The notes below the pieces were generated by a model. The model saw nothing but the letters and a program-made list of their open reading frames with translations, was not told the DNA's origin and did not search any database. DNA of 64,000 bases from Actinomycetes bacterium (GTDB taxonomy: Bacteria; Actinomycetota; Actinomycetes; Mycobacteriales; Mycobacteriaceae): positions 15,335-79,334 of the forward strand of contig JAEXZY010000028.1 of the NCBI GenBank assembly GCA_023404955.1, given 5' to 3'. The translations under genes were made by a program, and so were the position numbers. Below are positions 1 through 7,044 of this stretch, piece by piece (within the stretch, counting starts at the first letter, position 1; every line of letters begins with the position of its first letter).

Positions 1-922
1 AGCCGTCGACGGCACAGGGCATCGCCTGTTCCAGCGCGGCCAGCACGCGCGCAGGCTGCGCGGCGTTGGTGGTGCGCGCCGCCTCCACCTCGGCCACCGC
101 GACTCCGCGTGCGCGTGCCGAATGCACCAGCGCCGCCGTGTCTTTGGGCAGACAAGAGCCACCCCAGCCGGGTCCGGGCTGCAGGAATCCTGGGCCGATG
201 CGGGCGTCGGCACCCATGCACGCGGTGACGTCCTCGACGTCGGCGCCGTAGGAGTGACACAGTTGGGCAAGGGAATTCGTGTACGACAGCTTGACCGCGA
301 GGAACGCGTTGCTCGCGTACTTGGCCAGTTCCGCGCTCTCCGGGCTCATACGCAGTACCGCGGCGGGATCGGCGCGGTATGCGGCGCACACCAGCGCGGC
401 GTCGTCATCGGACTCCGCGCCGACGACGACGCGGTCGGGGTGGGTGAAGTCGGCGATCGCGCGGCCTTCGCGGAGGAACTCGGGGCTGGACACCACGCCG
501 ATGCCGCGCGGGCTTAACCGATCTGCGATGCGCCGCGTGGTGCCCACCGGCACGGTGGATTTCACGGTGACGACCGCGCCGGGACGCAGCACGTCGGCCA
601 GCAGCGCGGTGGCGGCGTCGAGTGCGCGCAGGTCGGCGGCGCCGTCGGGTCCGCTTGGGGTGGAGACGCAGACGAACACCACGTCGCGGTCGGCCAGTGC
701 CCGATAGTCGGTGCTGAAGGCGAGGCGGCCGGCGTCCAGCATGTCGGCGAGCAGTGCGGGCAGGTCCGCCTCGTCGATGATCGGCACGCCTGACGCGAGC
801 GCCGTCACCTTGCGATCGTCGATGTCGACGGCGACGACGTCGTGATGGCGCGCCAGGCACACCGCGGTGGTGAGGCCGACGTAGCCGACGCCGACGACAC
901 CGATTCTCAGGGAAGAGGTCAT
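1..922 (-). CDS. UDP-glucose 6-dehydrogenase, C-terminus cut by window edge
   Basis: This enzyme of the UDP-glucose/GDP-mannose dehydrogenase family would oxidise UDP-glucose to UDP-glucuronate with two NAD+ in the cytosol. About 307 residues are visible. The N-terminus has the Rossmann loop GVVGVGYVG (residues 8-16), followed by VSTPSGPDG, the TVPVGTT segment and the catalytic-cysteine motif GWGGSCLPKD with Cys at about residue 257. The ATG at 922 overlaps the stop of the upstream GT9 gene (ATGA), so the two are translationally coupled. With the decarboxylase-like gene at 8711-9733 it would give a UDP-glucose to UDP-glucuronate to UDP-xylose route. The substrate is inferred from family motifs; a UDP-mannose-type sugar dehydrogenase is the alternative. 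The missing part is the C-terminal UDP-binding domain. Confidence 0.85.
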   Translation of the reverse strand, partial: MTSSLRIGVVGVGYVGLTTAVCLARHHDVVAVDIDDRKVTALASGVPIIDEADLPALLADMLDAGRLAFSTDYRALADRDVVFVCVSTPSGPDGAADLRALDAATALLADVLRPGAVVTVKSTVPVGTTRRIADRLSPRGIGVVSSPEFLREGRAIADFTHPDRVVVGAESDDDAALVCAAYRADPAAVLRMSPESAELAKYASNAFLAVKLSYTNSLAQLCHSYGADVEDVTACMGADARIGPGFLQPGPGWGGSCLPKDTAALVHSARARGVAVAEVEAARTTNAAQPARVLAALEQAMPCAVDG

Positions 923-1875
923 CGGCTGGCCACCAGAGCGGACCGTGCGGCGTCGAGCACCCGCGGCACCGTCAGCAGCAGCAGGCCCGGGTCGGGGGTG
1001 TCGGCGTGCGGATCGCCGCAGTCACCGGCCCACAACGCGATGTGGCGGCCGTCGCCGCGGGGCCCCCACCGGGCGGGCGTAGTGGGGCCGAACAGCAGCA
1101 CCGACGGGGTGCCGGTGGCGGTCGCCACGTGGCCGACGCCGGTGTCGCCACAGATCAGCAGTGCACAGTCACTGATCAGCGCCACCAGCGCAAGCAGCCC
1201 CGACTGCGGCCAGATGGCCGTCCGGGGCAGCCCCGCCTCTCTCACCACGGTGCGTACCAGGTCCGCTTCGGCCGGCGAGCCGGTGACCACGACGCGGTGA
1301 CCGTCTCCGGCGAGGGCGGCGGCCACCGCGGCGAACCGGTGCGGCGGCCACTGCCGCGCCCGGGCGGCCGCGCCGGGGTGGATCACCACCACCCCCCTGT
1401 CGTCGCCGTACCCCTCCGGCGGGTCGATCGCGAGATCGTCTGCACGGCAATTGATTCCAGCCCAGTGCAGGAGCGCGCACCATCGGTCCACCTCGTGCAG
1501 GTCGGCCCGCCACGGCGGTCCGGCGAGATCGGGGTGAGCATCGTGGCGGTGGGTCAACAACCGCGCGGGCCGCAGCGCGACCAGCGCGCTGATGCTCTGC
1601 GGACCCTTGCCGTGCAAATTGACCGCGAGGTCGGGTTCGGGTGGTACGCCGTACAGTGGCCCCAGTCCCGGGGTGTCGAGCACGTCGTCGACCGCGCCGG
1701 AGAGCAGGGCGAGCTCGCGGTACTGCCGTGGTGCGGCGAGCAGGATGCGCGCCCCGGGATAGCGCCGGCGCAGCCCGCGCAGTGCGGGGACCCCGGTGAG
1801 CAGATCTCCGAGCCCGAGTGCCCGCAGCACCACGATGGTGCGCGGCTCACCGTTCGCGAATTCGACTAGGGCCAT
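919..1875 (-). CDS. Glycosyltransferase family 9 (heptosyltransferase type)
   Basis: A 318-residue GT9 protein resembling the ADP-heptose:LPS heptosyltransferases. The N-terminal half starts with VLRALGLGDLLTGVPALRGL, the usual GT9 opening. The C-terminal half has VVIHPGAAARARQWP, then VVTGSPAEADL, and ends the donor site with CGDTGVGHVATATGTPSVLLFGPT, all hallmarks of the family. The protein is presumably cytosolic and peripheral at the inner face of the membrane, adding a heptose or related sugar to a growing glycan. The ATG at 1875 overlaps the end of the SDR gene by 10 bp, and the stop overlaps the start of the dehydrogenase gene. It sits with gmhA/hldE/gmhB-like genes, which supports ADP-heptose as donor, but donor and acceptor are inferred. 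Confidence 0.82.
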   Translation of the reverse strand: MALVEFANGEPRTIVVLRALGLGDLLTGVPALRGLRRRYPGARILLAAPRQYRELALLSGAVDDVLDTPGLGPLYGVPPEPDLAVNLHGKGPQSISALVALRPARLLTHRHDAHPDLAGPPWRADLHEVDRWCALLHWAGINCRADDLAIDPPEGYGDDRGVVVIHPGAAARARQWPPHRFAAVAAALAGDGHRVVVTGSPAEADLVRTVVREAGLPRTAIWPQSGLLALVALISDCALLICGDTGVGHVATATGTPSVLLFGPTTPARWGPRGDGRHIALWAGDCGDPHADTPDPGLLLLTVPRVLDAARSALVASR

Positions 1876-2570
1876 GAAGATTCCGTCGAGGCACAAACCA
1901 CCAGTTCGCGGATCTCGCAGCCCGGCGGTTGGGTCAGCGCGAACAGCACGGTCGCCGCGACGTCGGCCGGCTGGTTGAGCACGGCGTCCGCGGGCGGCTT
2001 GTACTGCTCGGTGCGACCGTCGAAGAACGCGGTGTGCATTCCGCCCGGGATGAGCAGGGTGACCCCGACCTCGCCGGCCAGTTCGGCCGCCAGCGCGCGG
2101 GTGAAGCCGACCACGCCGAACTTCGAGGCGCAGTACGCGGTGGCGTCGCTGACCGCCTTGATCCCCAGCGTGGAGGCCACGGTGACGATGCGGCTCTGCC
2201 CGGTCTTCAGATACGGCAGGGCGGAGCGGATGACGGCCGCGGTGCCGAGCAGGTTCACTACGATGACCTGCTCCCACTCCTTGGCGGGCACGTCGCGCAG
2301 CGTGCCGCACGAGTCGATGCCCGCCGCGGTGAACACCCCGTCGATCTGTCCGCCTGCCTGTTCGGCCAGGCTGGCCACTGCGGCGTCGACGGCATCGGTG
2401 TCGGCGAGGTCGGCACACACGTGCGCGACGTCGCCGGCTGGGCGGGCCCGGTCCAGCACCAGTGGGGTACCGCCTTGCGAGGCAACGGCTTCGACGACGG
2501 CAGCGCCGAGTCCGGAGGCGCCGCCGGTGATCAGCACGGCACCGGGTGAGCGGGTGATGGGAGTGGTCAT
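1866..2570 (-). CDS. Short-chain dehydrogenase/reductase in the heptose cluster
   Basis: A 234-residue classical SDR. It has the cofactor loop TGGASGLGAAVVEA near the N-terminus, an acidic residue after the second strand (VLDRA), the NNAG-equivalent region TAAGIDSCG, Ser in VTVASTLG, and the active-site YCASK motif (Tyr and Lys). It should bind NAD(P)H and interconvert an alcohol and a ketone. Placed between hldE-like and GT9 genes with 10-bp spacing upstream and a 10-bp overlap downstream, it probably modifies a sugar or sugar nucleotide of this pathway, for example by oxidation-reduction of the heptose. No sequence feature fixes the substrate. The start ATG at 2570 follows closely on the hldE-like stop. 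Confidence 0.75.
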   Translation of the reverse strand: MTTPITRSPGAVLITGGASGLGAAVVEAVASQGGTPLVLDRARPAGDVAHVCADLADTDAVDAAVASLAEQAGGQIDGVFTAAGIDSCGTLRDVPAKEWEQVIVVNLLGTAAVIRSALPYLKTGQSRIVTVASTLGIKAVSDATAYCASKFGVVGFTRALAAELAGEVGVTLLIPGGMHTAFFDGRTEQYKPPADAVLNQPADVAATVLFALTQPPGCEIRELVVCASTESSWP

Positions 2571-2580
2571 GAGCTGCCTT

Positions 2581-3960
2581 TCAGTGGGTTGACCGCGCGG
2601 CGGCGATCAGCGCGGACGAGGAGTAACCGGCGACCGTGGGCACGATCACGACGTCGCCGCCGTGGCGGGTCACCACGTCGGTCTCGGGCAGGGCGTCGGC
2701 GGTGTAGTCGCCGCCCTTGACCCAGATGTCGGGCCGCAGGCGGTCGAGGATGCGTTCGGGGGTGGGTTCGTCGAAGACGGCCACGGCATCGACGCATGCC
2801 AGTGCGCTGAGGACGCGGGCCCGGTCGTCAGCGGTCATCACCGGCCGACTCGGGCCTTTGAGCGCGCGCACCGAATCGTCGGAGTTGATGACGACGATCA
2901 GCGCGTCACCCAATTCCCGTGCCGTGCGGAGCAATCGGATGTGTCCGGTGTGCAGCAGGTCGAAACAGCCACCCGTGGCCACCACCGTGCGCCCGTCAGC
3001 TCGCAGGCGTTCGGCCAGCGCGATGGCGTCCGGTTCGGGGTCGGCGAGCGGGCTGCCGTGGGCGGCGGGGACGGGAGTGGACACGCCTGCGGCACCGCCG
3101 GCCGCGACGAACCGCGCGGCGGCGTCCACCGCGGCGGTCACGGCGCCGATCGTGTCGGCGCCGCCGGCCAGCGCGTCGGTGACCGCGACGGCGAAGCGGT
3201 CCCCCGCGCCGCAGGTGTCTTCGCGTACCGCTCCCGTCGCCACCAGTGCGGGCGTGCCGATGTGCGTGCGCGCACCGCCGGCGCCGAACACCCGGGCTCC
3301 GCGCGCCCCCAGCGTCACGCACACGGCGTCGACGTCCCAGCGTTCCCTCAGCACCTCGCCGGCGTTGCGGTTGCCGCCGCAGAAGTGCTGCGCCTCAGCC
3401 TCATTCGGGGTTACCACCCGACACCCGGGCACCGGGTCGGCTCCCCGCGGATGTGGATCCCACACCACCGGCGTGCTCGCCGCCGTGGCGGTCAGCGCCT
3501 CGCGCAGCGCAGGCAGGGCTGCCACCCCGCGCCCATAGTCGGCCACGCACACCGCGCCGGCCTGCGACAGCGCATCGGTGATACCGCGCGGCAGTGGACC
3601 CGGTACCGGAAGGGCGTCGCCGCGGTCGATGCGCAGCAGGGACTGCCCGCCTGCGCGCACCCGCGTCTTGGTGACGGTGGTTCCGCGCATCGGCAGGGCG
3701 AGCACTTCTACGCCGGCCGACGCCAACAGGTCCGAGAGCTGCCGGCCTGCCGCGTCGTCGGCGATGCCGGTGATCAGCACGACGTGCTCATGGGTGCGGG
3801 CGGCGAGTGCTGCGGCCAGTCCTGCGCCGCCCGGACGGTGCCAGCCCCGTTCGACGTCGACGACGGGCACGGGCGCTTCGGGGCTGAGTCGGGTTGCGGT
3901 GCCGTCGATGTCGACGTCGAGCAGGGTGTCGCCCACGATCACCAGAGGGGCGATGCTCAT
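2581..3960 (-). CDS. hldE: Bifunctional heptose-7-phosphate kinase / heptose-1-phosphate nucleotidyltransferase
   Basis: A 459-residue two-domain protein in HldE (RfaE) order: a PfkB/ribokinase-type kinase (about 1-300) and a cytidylyltransferase-like domain (about 325-459). The kinase has the C-terminal signature DTCGAGDRF (248-256) with the catalytic Asp254 and an NEAEA motif near 186. The second domain has TGGCFDLLHTGHI with HTGH at 337-340 and KGGDY at 415-419. The expected reactions are phosphorylation of D-glycero-D-manno-heptose 7-phosphate at C1 and, after removal of the 7-phosphate, nucleotidyl transfer to give NDP-heptose (ADP in known HldE). The first PfkB signature is unusual: GGAG appears where HldE normally has GGAAN. 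The stop of gmhA overlaps this ATG. Start 3960 is chosen because of that ATGA overlap. Confidence 0.85.
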   Translation of the reverse strand: MSIAPLVIVGDTLLDVDIDGTATRLSPEAPVPVVDVERGWHRPGGAGLAAALAARTHEHVVLITGIADDAAGRQLSDLLASAGVEVLALPMRGTTVTKTRVRAGGQSLLRIDRGDALPVPGPLPRGITDALSQAGAVCVADYGRGVAALPALREALTATAASTPVVWDPHPRGADPVPGCRVVTPNEAEAQHFCGGNRNAGEVLRERWDVDAVCVTLGARGARVFGAGGARTHIGTPALVATGAVREDTCGAGDRFAVAVTDALAGGADTIGAVTAAVDAAARFVAAGGAAGVSTPVPAAHGSPLADPEPDAIALAERLRADGRTVVATGGCFDLLHTGHIRLLRTARELGDALIVVINSDDSVRALKGPSRPVMTADDRARVLSALACVDAVAVFDEPTPERILDRLRPDIWVKGGDYTADALPETDVVTRHGGDVVIVPTVAGYSSSALIAAARSTH

Positions 3961-4526
3961 GATGGCACCGCCCCGAGGATGCGTTCGTCGACGGCCATGC
4001 ACAGCGCGTGCACGAGCAGCAGGTGCACCTCCTGCACCGTCGCGGTCGACGGCGCGTCCACGCAGATCGCCTCGGCGCACGTGGCAGCGAGCGGATTGGG
4101 TGCGGGACCGGTGAAGGCCCACGTCGTTATCCCGATCTCGTGTGCGGCTTTGACCGCGGTGAGGACGTTCTGGCTGGTGCCACTGGTCGACAGCGCGATC
4201 AGGACGTCACCGGGGCGGCCGTGGGCGCGGACGCCGCGCGCGAAGATCTCCTCGCCGCCGTAGTCGTTGACCACGGCGGTGAGCGCCGAGGTGTCGGCGT
4301 GCAGTGCGATCGCCGAGAGCGGCTGGCGTTCGTCGGCGAACCGGCCGACCAGCTCGGCGGTCAGATGCTGCGCTTCGGCGGCGCTGCCGCCGTTGCCGCA
4401 CGCCAGCAGCCGGCCGCCGCCGGTGAGGACGCCGGCCAGCTGCCTGCCCCACGCCTGCACCTGGCCGATGTCGCCGCTGGTGCGTCTGACGGCGCCGATC
4501 AGGTCGTCGAAATGCGTTGTGATCAT
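3957..4526 (-). CDS. gmhA: Phosphoheptose isomerase (SIS domain)
   Basis: A 189-residue single SIS-domain protein, the normal GmhA length. It carries the family motif CGNGGSAAEAQHLTAELVGRF (positions 43-63), the metal/substrate region around Asp78-Thr79, the second phosphate-binding segment ALSTSGTSQNV (111-121), and a late Gln165/His168 pair. GmhA isomerises sedoheptulose 7-phosphate to D-glycero-D-manno-heptose 7-phosphate, the first committed step of nucleotide-heptose synthesis. Its ATG at 4526 overlaps the upstream GT9 stop, and its stop overlaps the hldE-like start, so the order GT9-gmhA-hldE is translationally coupled. The motif match is very close; a generic SIS phosphosugar isomerase is unlikely given the neighbours. 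Confidence 0.9.
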   Translation of the reverse strand: MITTHFDDLIGAVRRTSGDIGQVQAWGRQLAGVLTGGGRLLACGNGGSAAEAQHLTAELVGRFADERQPLSAIALHADTSALTAVVNDYGGEEIFARGVRAHGRPGDVLIALSTSGTSQNVLTAVKAAHEIGITTWAFTGPAPNPLAATCAEAICVDAPSTATVQEVHLLLVHALCMAVDERILGAVPS

Positions 4527-5551
4527 CGCGGTCCTCCTTCGTGCGCGTGTGCGTGCACTGCGTCCAGCAGCGCGCGGTCGGTGATGTCGTCCAGGCACGT
4601 GTGGTGGTGCAGTGGGCAGACGCGGGCGCGGCTGGCGCGACACGGTGCGTCCTGATCGCCGAGGATGGTGACGGGCACGCCGTAGGGCGCCCACCGGGCG
4701 GCGGGCACGACGGGAGCGAAGAGCGACACCACCGGTGTGCCGACGGCAGCGGCCAGGTGCGCGGCTGCGGTGTTGGGCGCCACCACCACCCGGGCCCCGG
4801 CGAGGACGGCGGCCAGCTCGGCCAGCGTGGTCGCACCCCCGAGGTCGACCCCTTCGGCGCCGGCCACGTGCGCGGTGAGGTCGGTCTCGTCCGGCCCGCC
4901 GGTGACGACGACGCGGTGCCCGGCGGCGACGAGCGCACCGACCATCGCGCGGCTGCGGTCGGCGCCGGGCCGGCGAGGAGGCACCGCGGCACCCGGGTGG
5001 AACACCACGTACTCCCCCGCCCCGATGCGCCGCCGAAGCGGCCCGGGCATCGGCCCCACCCCGGATACCTGCAGCCCGCCCGTATCACCCTGCGGCAGAG
5101 CGCATCCGGCCGCCTGGCTCAGGGACAGCGCACGGAGCGGTTCCGGGATGTCGTCGGCGACGTGGTGGCGCAGGTCGAGCAGGCTGCCCGGGTAGTCGAC
5201 ACTGATCGCCCCGACCCAGCCGATGTCGGCCATCCGGCACAGCAGCGCCAACGGCAGCGGCGACTGGTGGAACGAGGTGAAGATGTAGGCCCGCTGCGGC
5301 GCGACGTCGCGCAACTGCTTGAGCAGGTCGTCGGCGTGGGCGGCGGTCAGGTCAGGCGAGTCGAAATCCACCCACGGCGCCTGCCATTCGATGATCTCGT
5401 CGACACCGGGCAGCAGTTCGGCGGCCGCACGGCCGCGGGGCCCGGCGAGCATCACCACCCTGTCGTGGCGGTGCGCGACCGCACGGATCGCGGGCCCGGT
5501 GATCAGCACATCGCCGGCACTGTCGAGGCGGGCCACCAGCGCGGTACTCAT
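4523..5551 (-). CDS. Glycosyltransferase family 9 (second heptosyltransferase type)
   Basis: A 342-residue GT9 enzyme. It opens with ALVARLDSAGDVLITGPAIR, has YVVFHPGAAVPPRRP in the middle and VVVTGGPDETDL, and ends the donor site with VVAPNTAAAHLAAAVGTPVV followed by a Pro-rich stretch. A C-terminal patch rich in Cys and His (CRASRARVCPLHHHTCLDD) is often seen in actinobacterial GT9 proteins of this type. Only about 100 bp of sequence logic separates it from the other GT9 gene by way of gmhA and hldE, so the cluster encodes two heptosyltransferase-like enzymes, consistent with at least two heptose linkages or a chain. Start 5551 is fixed by an ATGA overlap with the GT2-phosphatase gene. Confidence 0.82.
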   Translation of the reverse strand: MSTALVARLDSAGDVLITGPAIRAVAHRHDRVVMLAGPRGRAAAELLPGVDEIIEWQAPWVDFDSPDLTAAHADDLLKQLRDVAPQRAYIFTSFHQSPLPLALLCRMADIGWVGAISVDYPGSLLDLRHHVADDIPEPLRALSLSQAAGCALPQGDTGGLQVSGVGPMPGPLRRRIGAGEYVVFHPGAAVPPRRPGADRSRAMVGALVAAGHRVVVTGGPDETDLTAHVAGAEGVDLGGATTLAELAAVLAGARVVVAPNTAAAHLAAAVGTPVVSLFAPVVPAARWAPYGVPVTILGDQDAPCRASRARVCPLHHHTCLDDITDRALLDAVHAHAHEGGPR

Positions 5552-7044
5552 CGGGCGTCCCCCAGCACCATGTCGACGGCTGCGGTCAGCGTCGGCGCCA
5601 CGTCGGCGCGCGGATCCGAGCGTGCGGCCGAGATCTCGGGGGCGAGTGTCCGTTCGGTGGGCACCAGGATGGCTCGCGCGCCCGCGGCCAGCGCCGCGCC
5701 GACGTCGCCTCCCGTGTCGCCGATCATCACGCAGCGCTGCGGCGGCACACCGAGCGCTGCGGCCGCGGAGAGAACCATTCCGGGCGCGGGTTTGCGACAG
5801 GCGCAACCATCGTCCTCACCGTGCAGGCACACCTGCCAGTTGTCGAACGGCCCGAGCCGGTGCGCCACTTCGGCGTTCACCTCGCCCAGCTGTTCGGGGG
5901 TGATGAGGCCGCGCGCGACACCGGACTGATTGGTCGCCACGGCGAGCAGAAGTCCGCGGCGGCGCAGCCGGTCGAGTGCGCGGCGGGCGCCGGGCAGCGG
6001 CGCCACCCCGCCCGGATCGTTCAGATACGGGCCGTCGGCGATCAGTGTGTCGTCGCGGTCGAACAGCACCGCCAGGGGCGGCTCCGCCACCGCGCTGCGG
6101 TGCTGCCATTCCCCGACGAGCCGATGCCATGTGGCCAGCGGCGGAATGAGCATGCTGGTCACCAGGATCGGACCGAGCTCAGCAGTCGTGCGCGAGCTCG
6201 CGCGGTACCGGCGGGCGGCGAACTCTGCGGTCAGGCCCGCCCATGCCAGCCCGGCGCCCGCCGCGGTTCGGTGGCGTCCCGCGGCCGCGGCCAGCACGGC
6301 GGTGGCGAGCGCGCCGGTGGTGGCGATGTGCGCCGGAAGTCGGCCGGGGCCCTCGCCGATGCGGTCCCGCCACCGCGGCCCGAATTTGCGCCGCATCAAG
6401 GCGTTGTCGCGGTTGCCGATCTGCACGCGCAGCGAGGTCCGCCACGTCGCGGTCGCGACCGGGTGCAGGCAGCGCCGGGTCCCGCGCACGATGCGGTGGC
6501 CTGCGTCGGTGATGCGGAGCGCGATGTCGGAGTCTTCCCGGTACGCGCGCGGGAAGCGGTGGTCGAACCCGCCGACCTCGACGAGCGCATCACGCCGGTA
6601 GGCCATGTCGGCGGTGATCCACTGGGCGGTGGCCAGGCGCAGGGTGCGCTGCTCATCATCGGTCGGCCGCCCGGGGCCTTCGCGCGGCACGTCGAGGCGG
6701 CCCTGCGAGCCGGCGGCGCCGGTCCGGTCGGCGGCCGCCAGATCGTCGCGTAGCTCGGAAAGCCATGTGGCGGTGGGTAACACGTCGTCGTCGAGGAAGC
6801 AGACCCAGCGCGTGTCGGCGGCGCGCCAGCCGACGTTTCGTGCTGCGGCCGGTCCCCGTCCACCGCTGCGCAACACGGTGACCGGCAGGCCGGAGCGCAG
6901 CTCGAGGTCGGGGGCGCCGGGACGGTCGTCGACGACGATGAGCCGGGCGGGCCGCGGGCCCCCGTCCCGGTCCAGGGCCGTGATCAGATGCTGCAGGGAC
7001 GCCCGGCCGATGGTCGGGATCACGACGGTGGCGTCCAGCGTCAT
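5548..7044 (-). CDS. Fusion: GT2 glycosyltransferase + GmhB-like heptose bisphosphate phosphatase
   Basis: A 498-residue fusion. Residues 1-about 230 are a GT-A glycosyltransferase: VVIPTIGRASLQHLI at 7-21, VVDDR at 37-41, the DDD metal/nucleotide motif at 85-87 and an RED-type segment near 169. Residues 240-305 are hydrophobic and Ala-rich and may touch the membrane. Residues 323-498 are a HAD phosphatase of the GmhB/HisB-N type: FDRDDTLI (328-335, catalytic Asp329 and Asp331), TNQSG (371-375), the GmhB zinc ligands Cys406-x-His408 and Cys414-x-Cys416 followed by RKPAPGM, and IGDTGGDV (441-448). The phosphatase would remove the 7-phosphate of heptose 1,7-bisphosphate, supplying the step missing between the two HldE activities. 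The ATG at 7044 overlaps the carbamoyltransferase stop. Confidence 0.86.
   Translation of the reverse strand: MTLDATVVIPTIGRASLQHLITALDRDGGPRPARLIVVDDRPGAPDLELRSGLPVTVLRSGGRGPAAARNVGWRAADTRWVCFLDDDVLPTATWLSELRDDLAAADRTGAAGSQGRLDVPREGPGRPTDDEQRTLRLATAQWITADMAYRRDALVEVGGFDHRFPRAYREDSDIALRITDAGHRIVRGTRRCLHPVATATWRTSLRVQIGNRDNALMRRKFGPRWRDRIGEGPGRLPAHIATTGALATAVLAAAAGRHRTAAGAGLAWAGLTAEFAARRYRASSRTTAELGPILVTSMLIPPLATWHRLVGEWQHRSAVAEPPLAVLFDRDDTLIADGPYLNDPGGVAPLPGARRALDRLRRRGLLLAVATNQSGVARGLITPEQLGEVNAEVAHRLGPFDNWQVCLHGEDDGCACRKPAPGMVLSAAAALGVPPQRCVMIGDTGGDVGAALAAGARAILVPTERTLAPEISAARSDPRADVAPTLTAAVDMVLGDAR

Noticed and set aside
2662..4263. A 533-codon plus-strand open frame across hldE and gmhA
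   Set aside because: It is antisense to two genes with clear family motifs, has no recognisable domain and has the Arg/Gly/His-rich composition of a shadow frame in GC-rich DNA.
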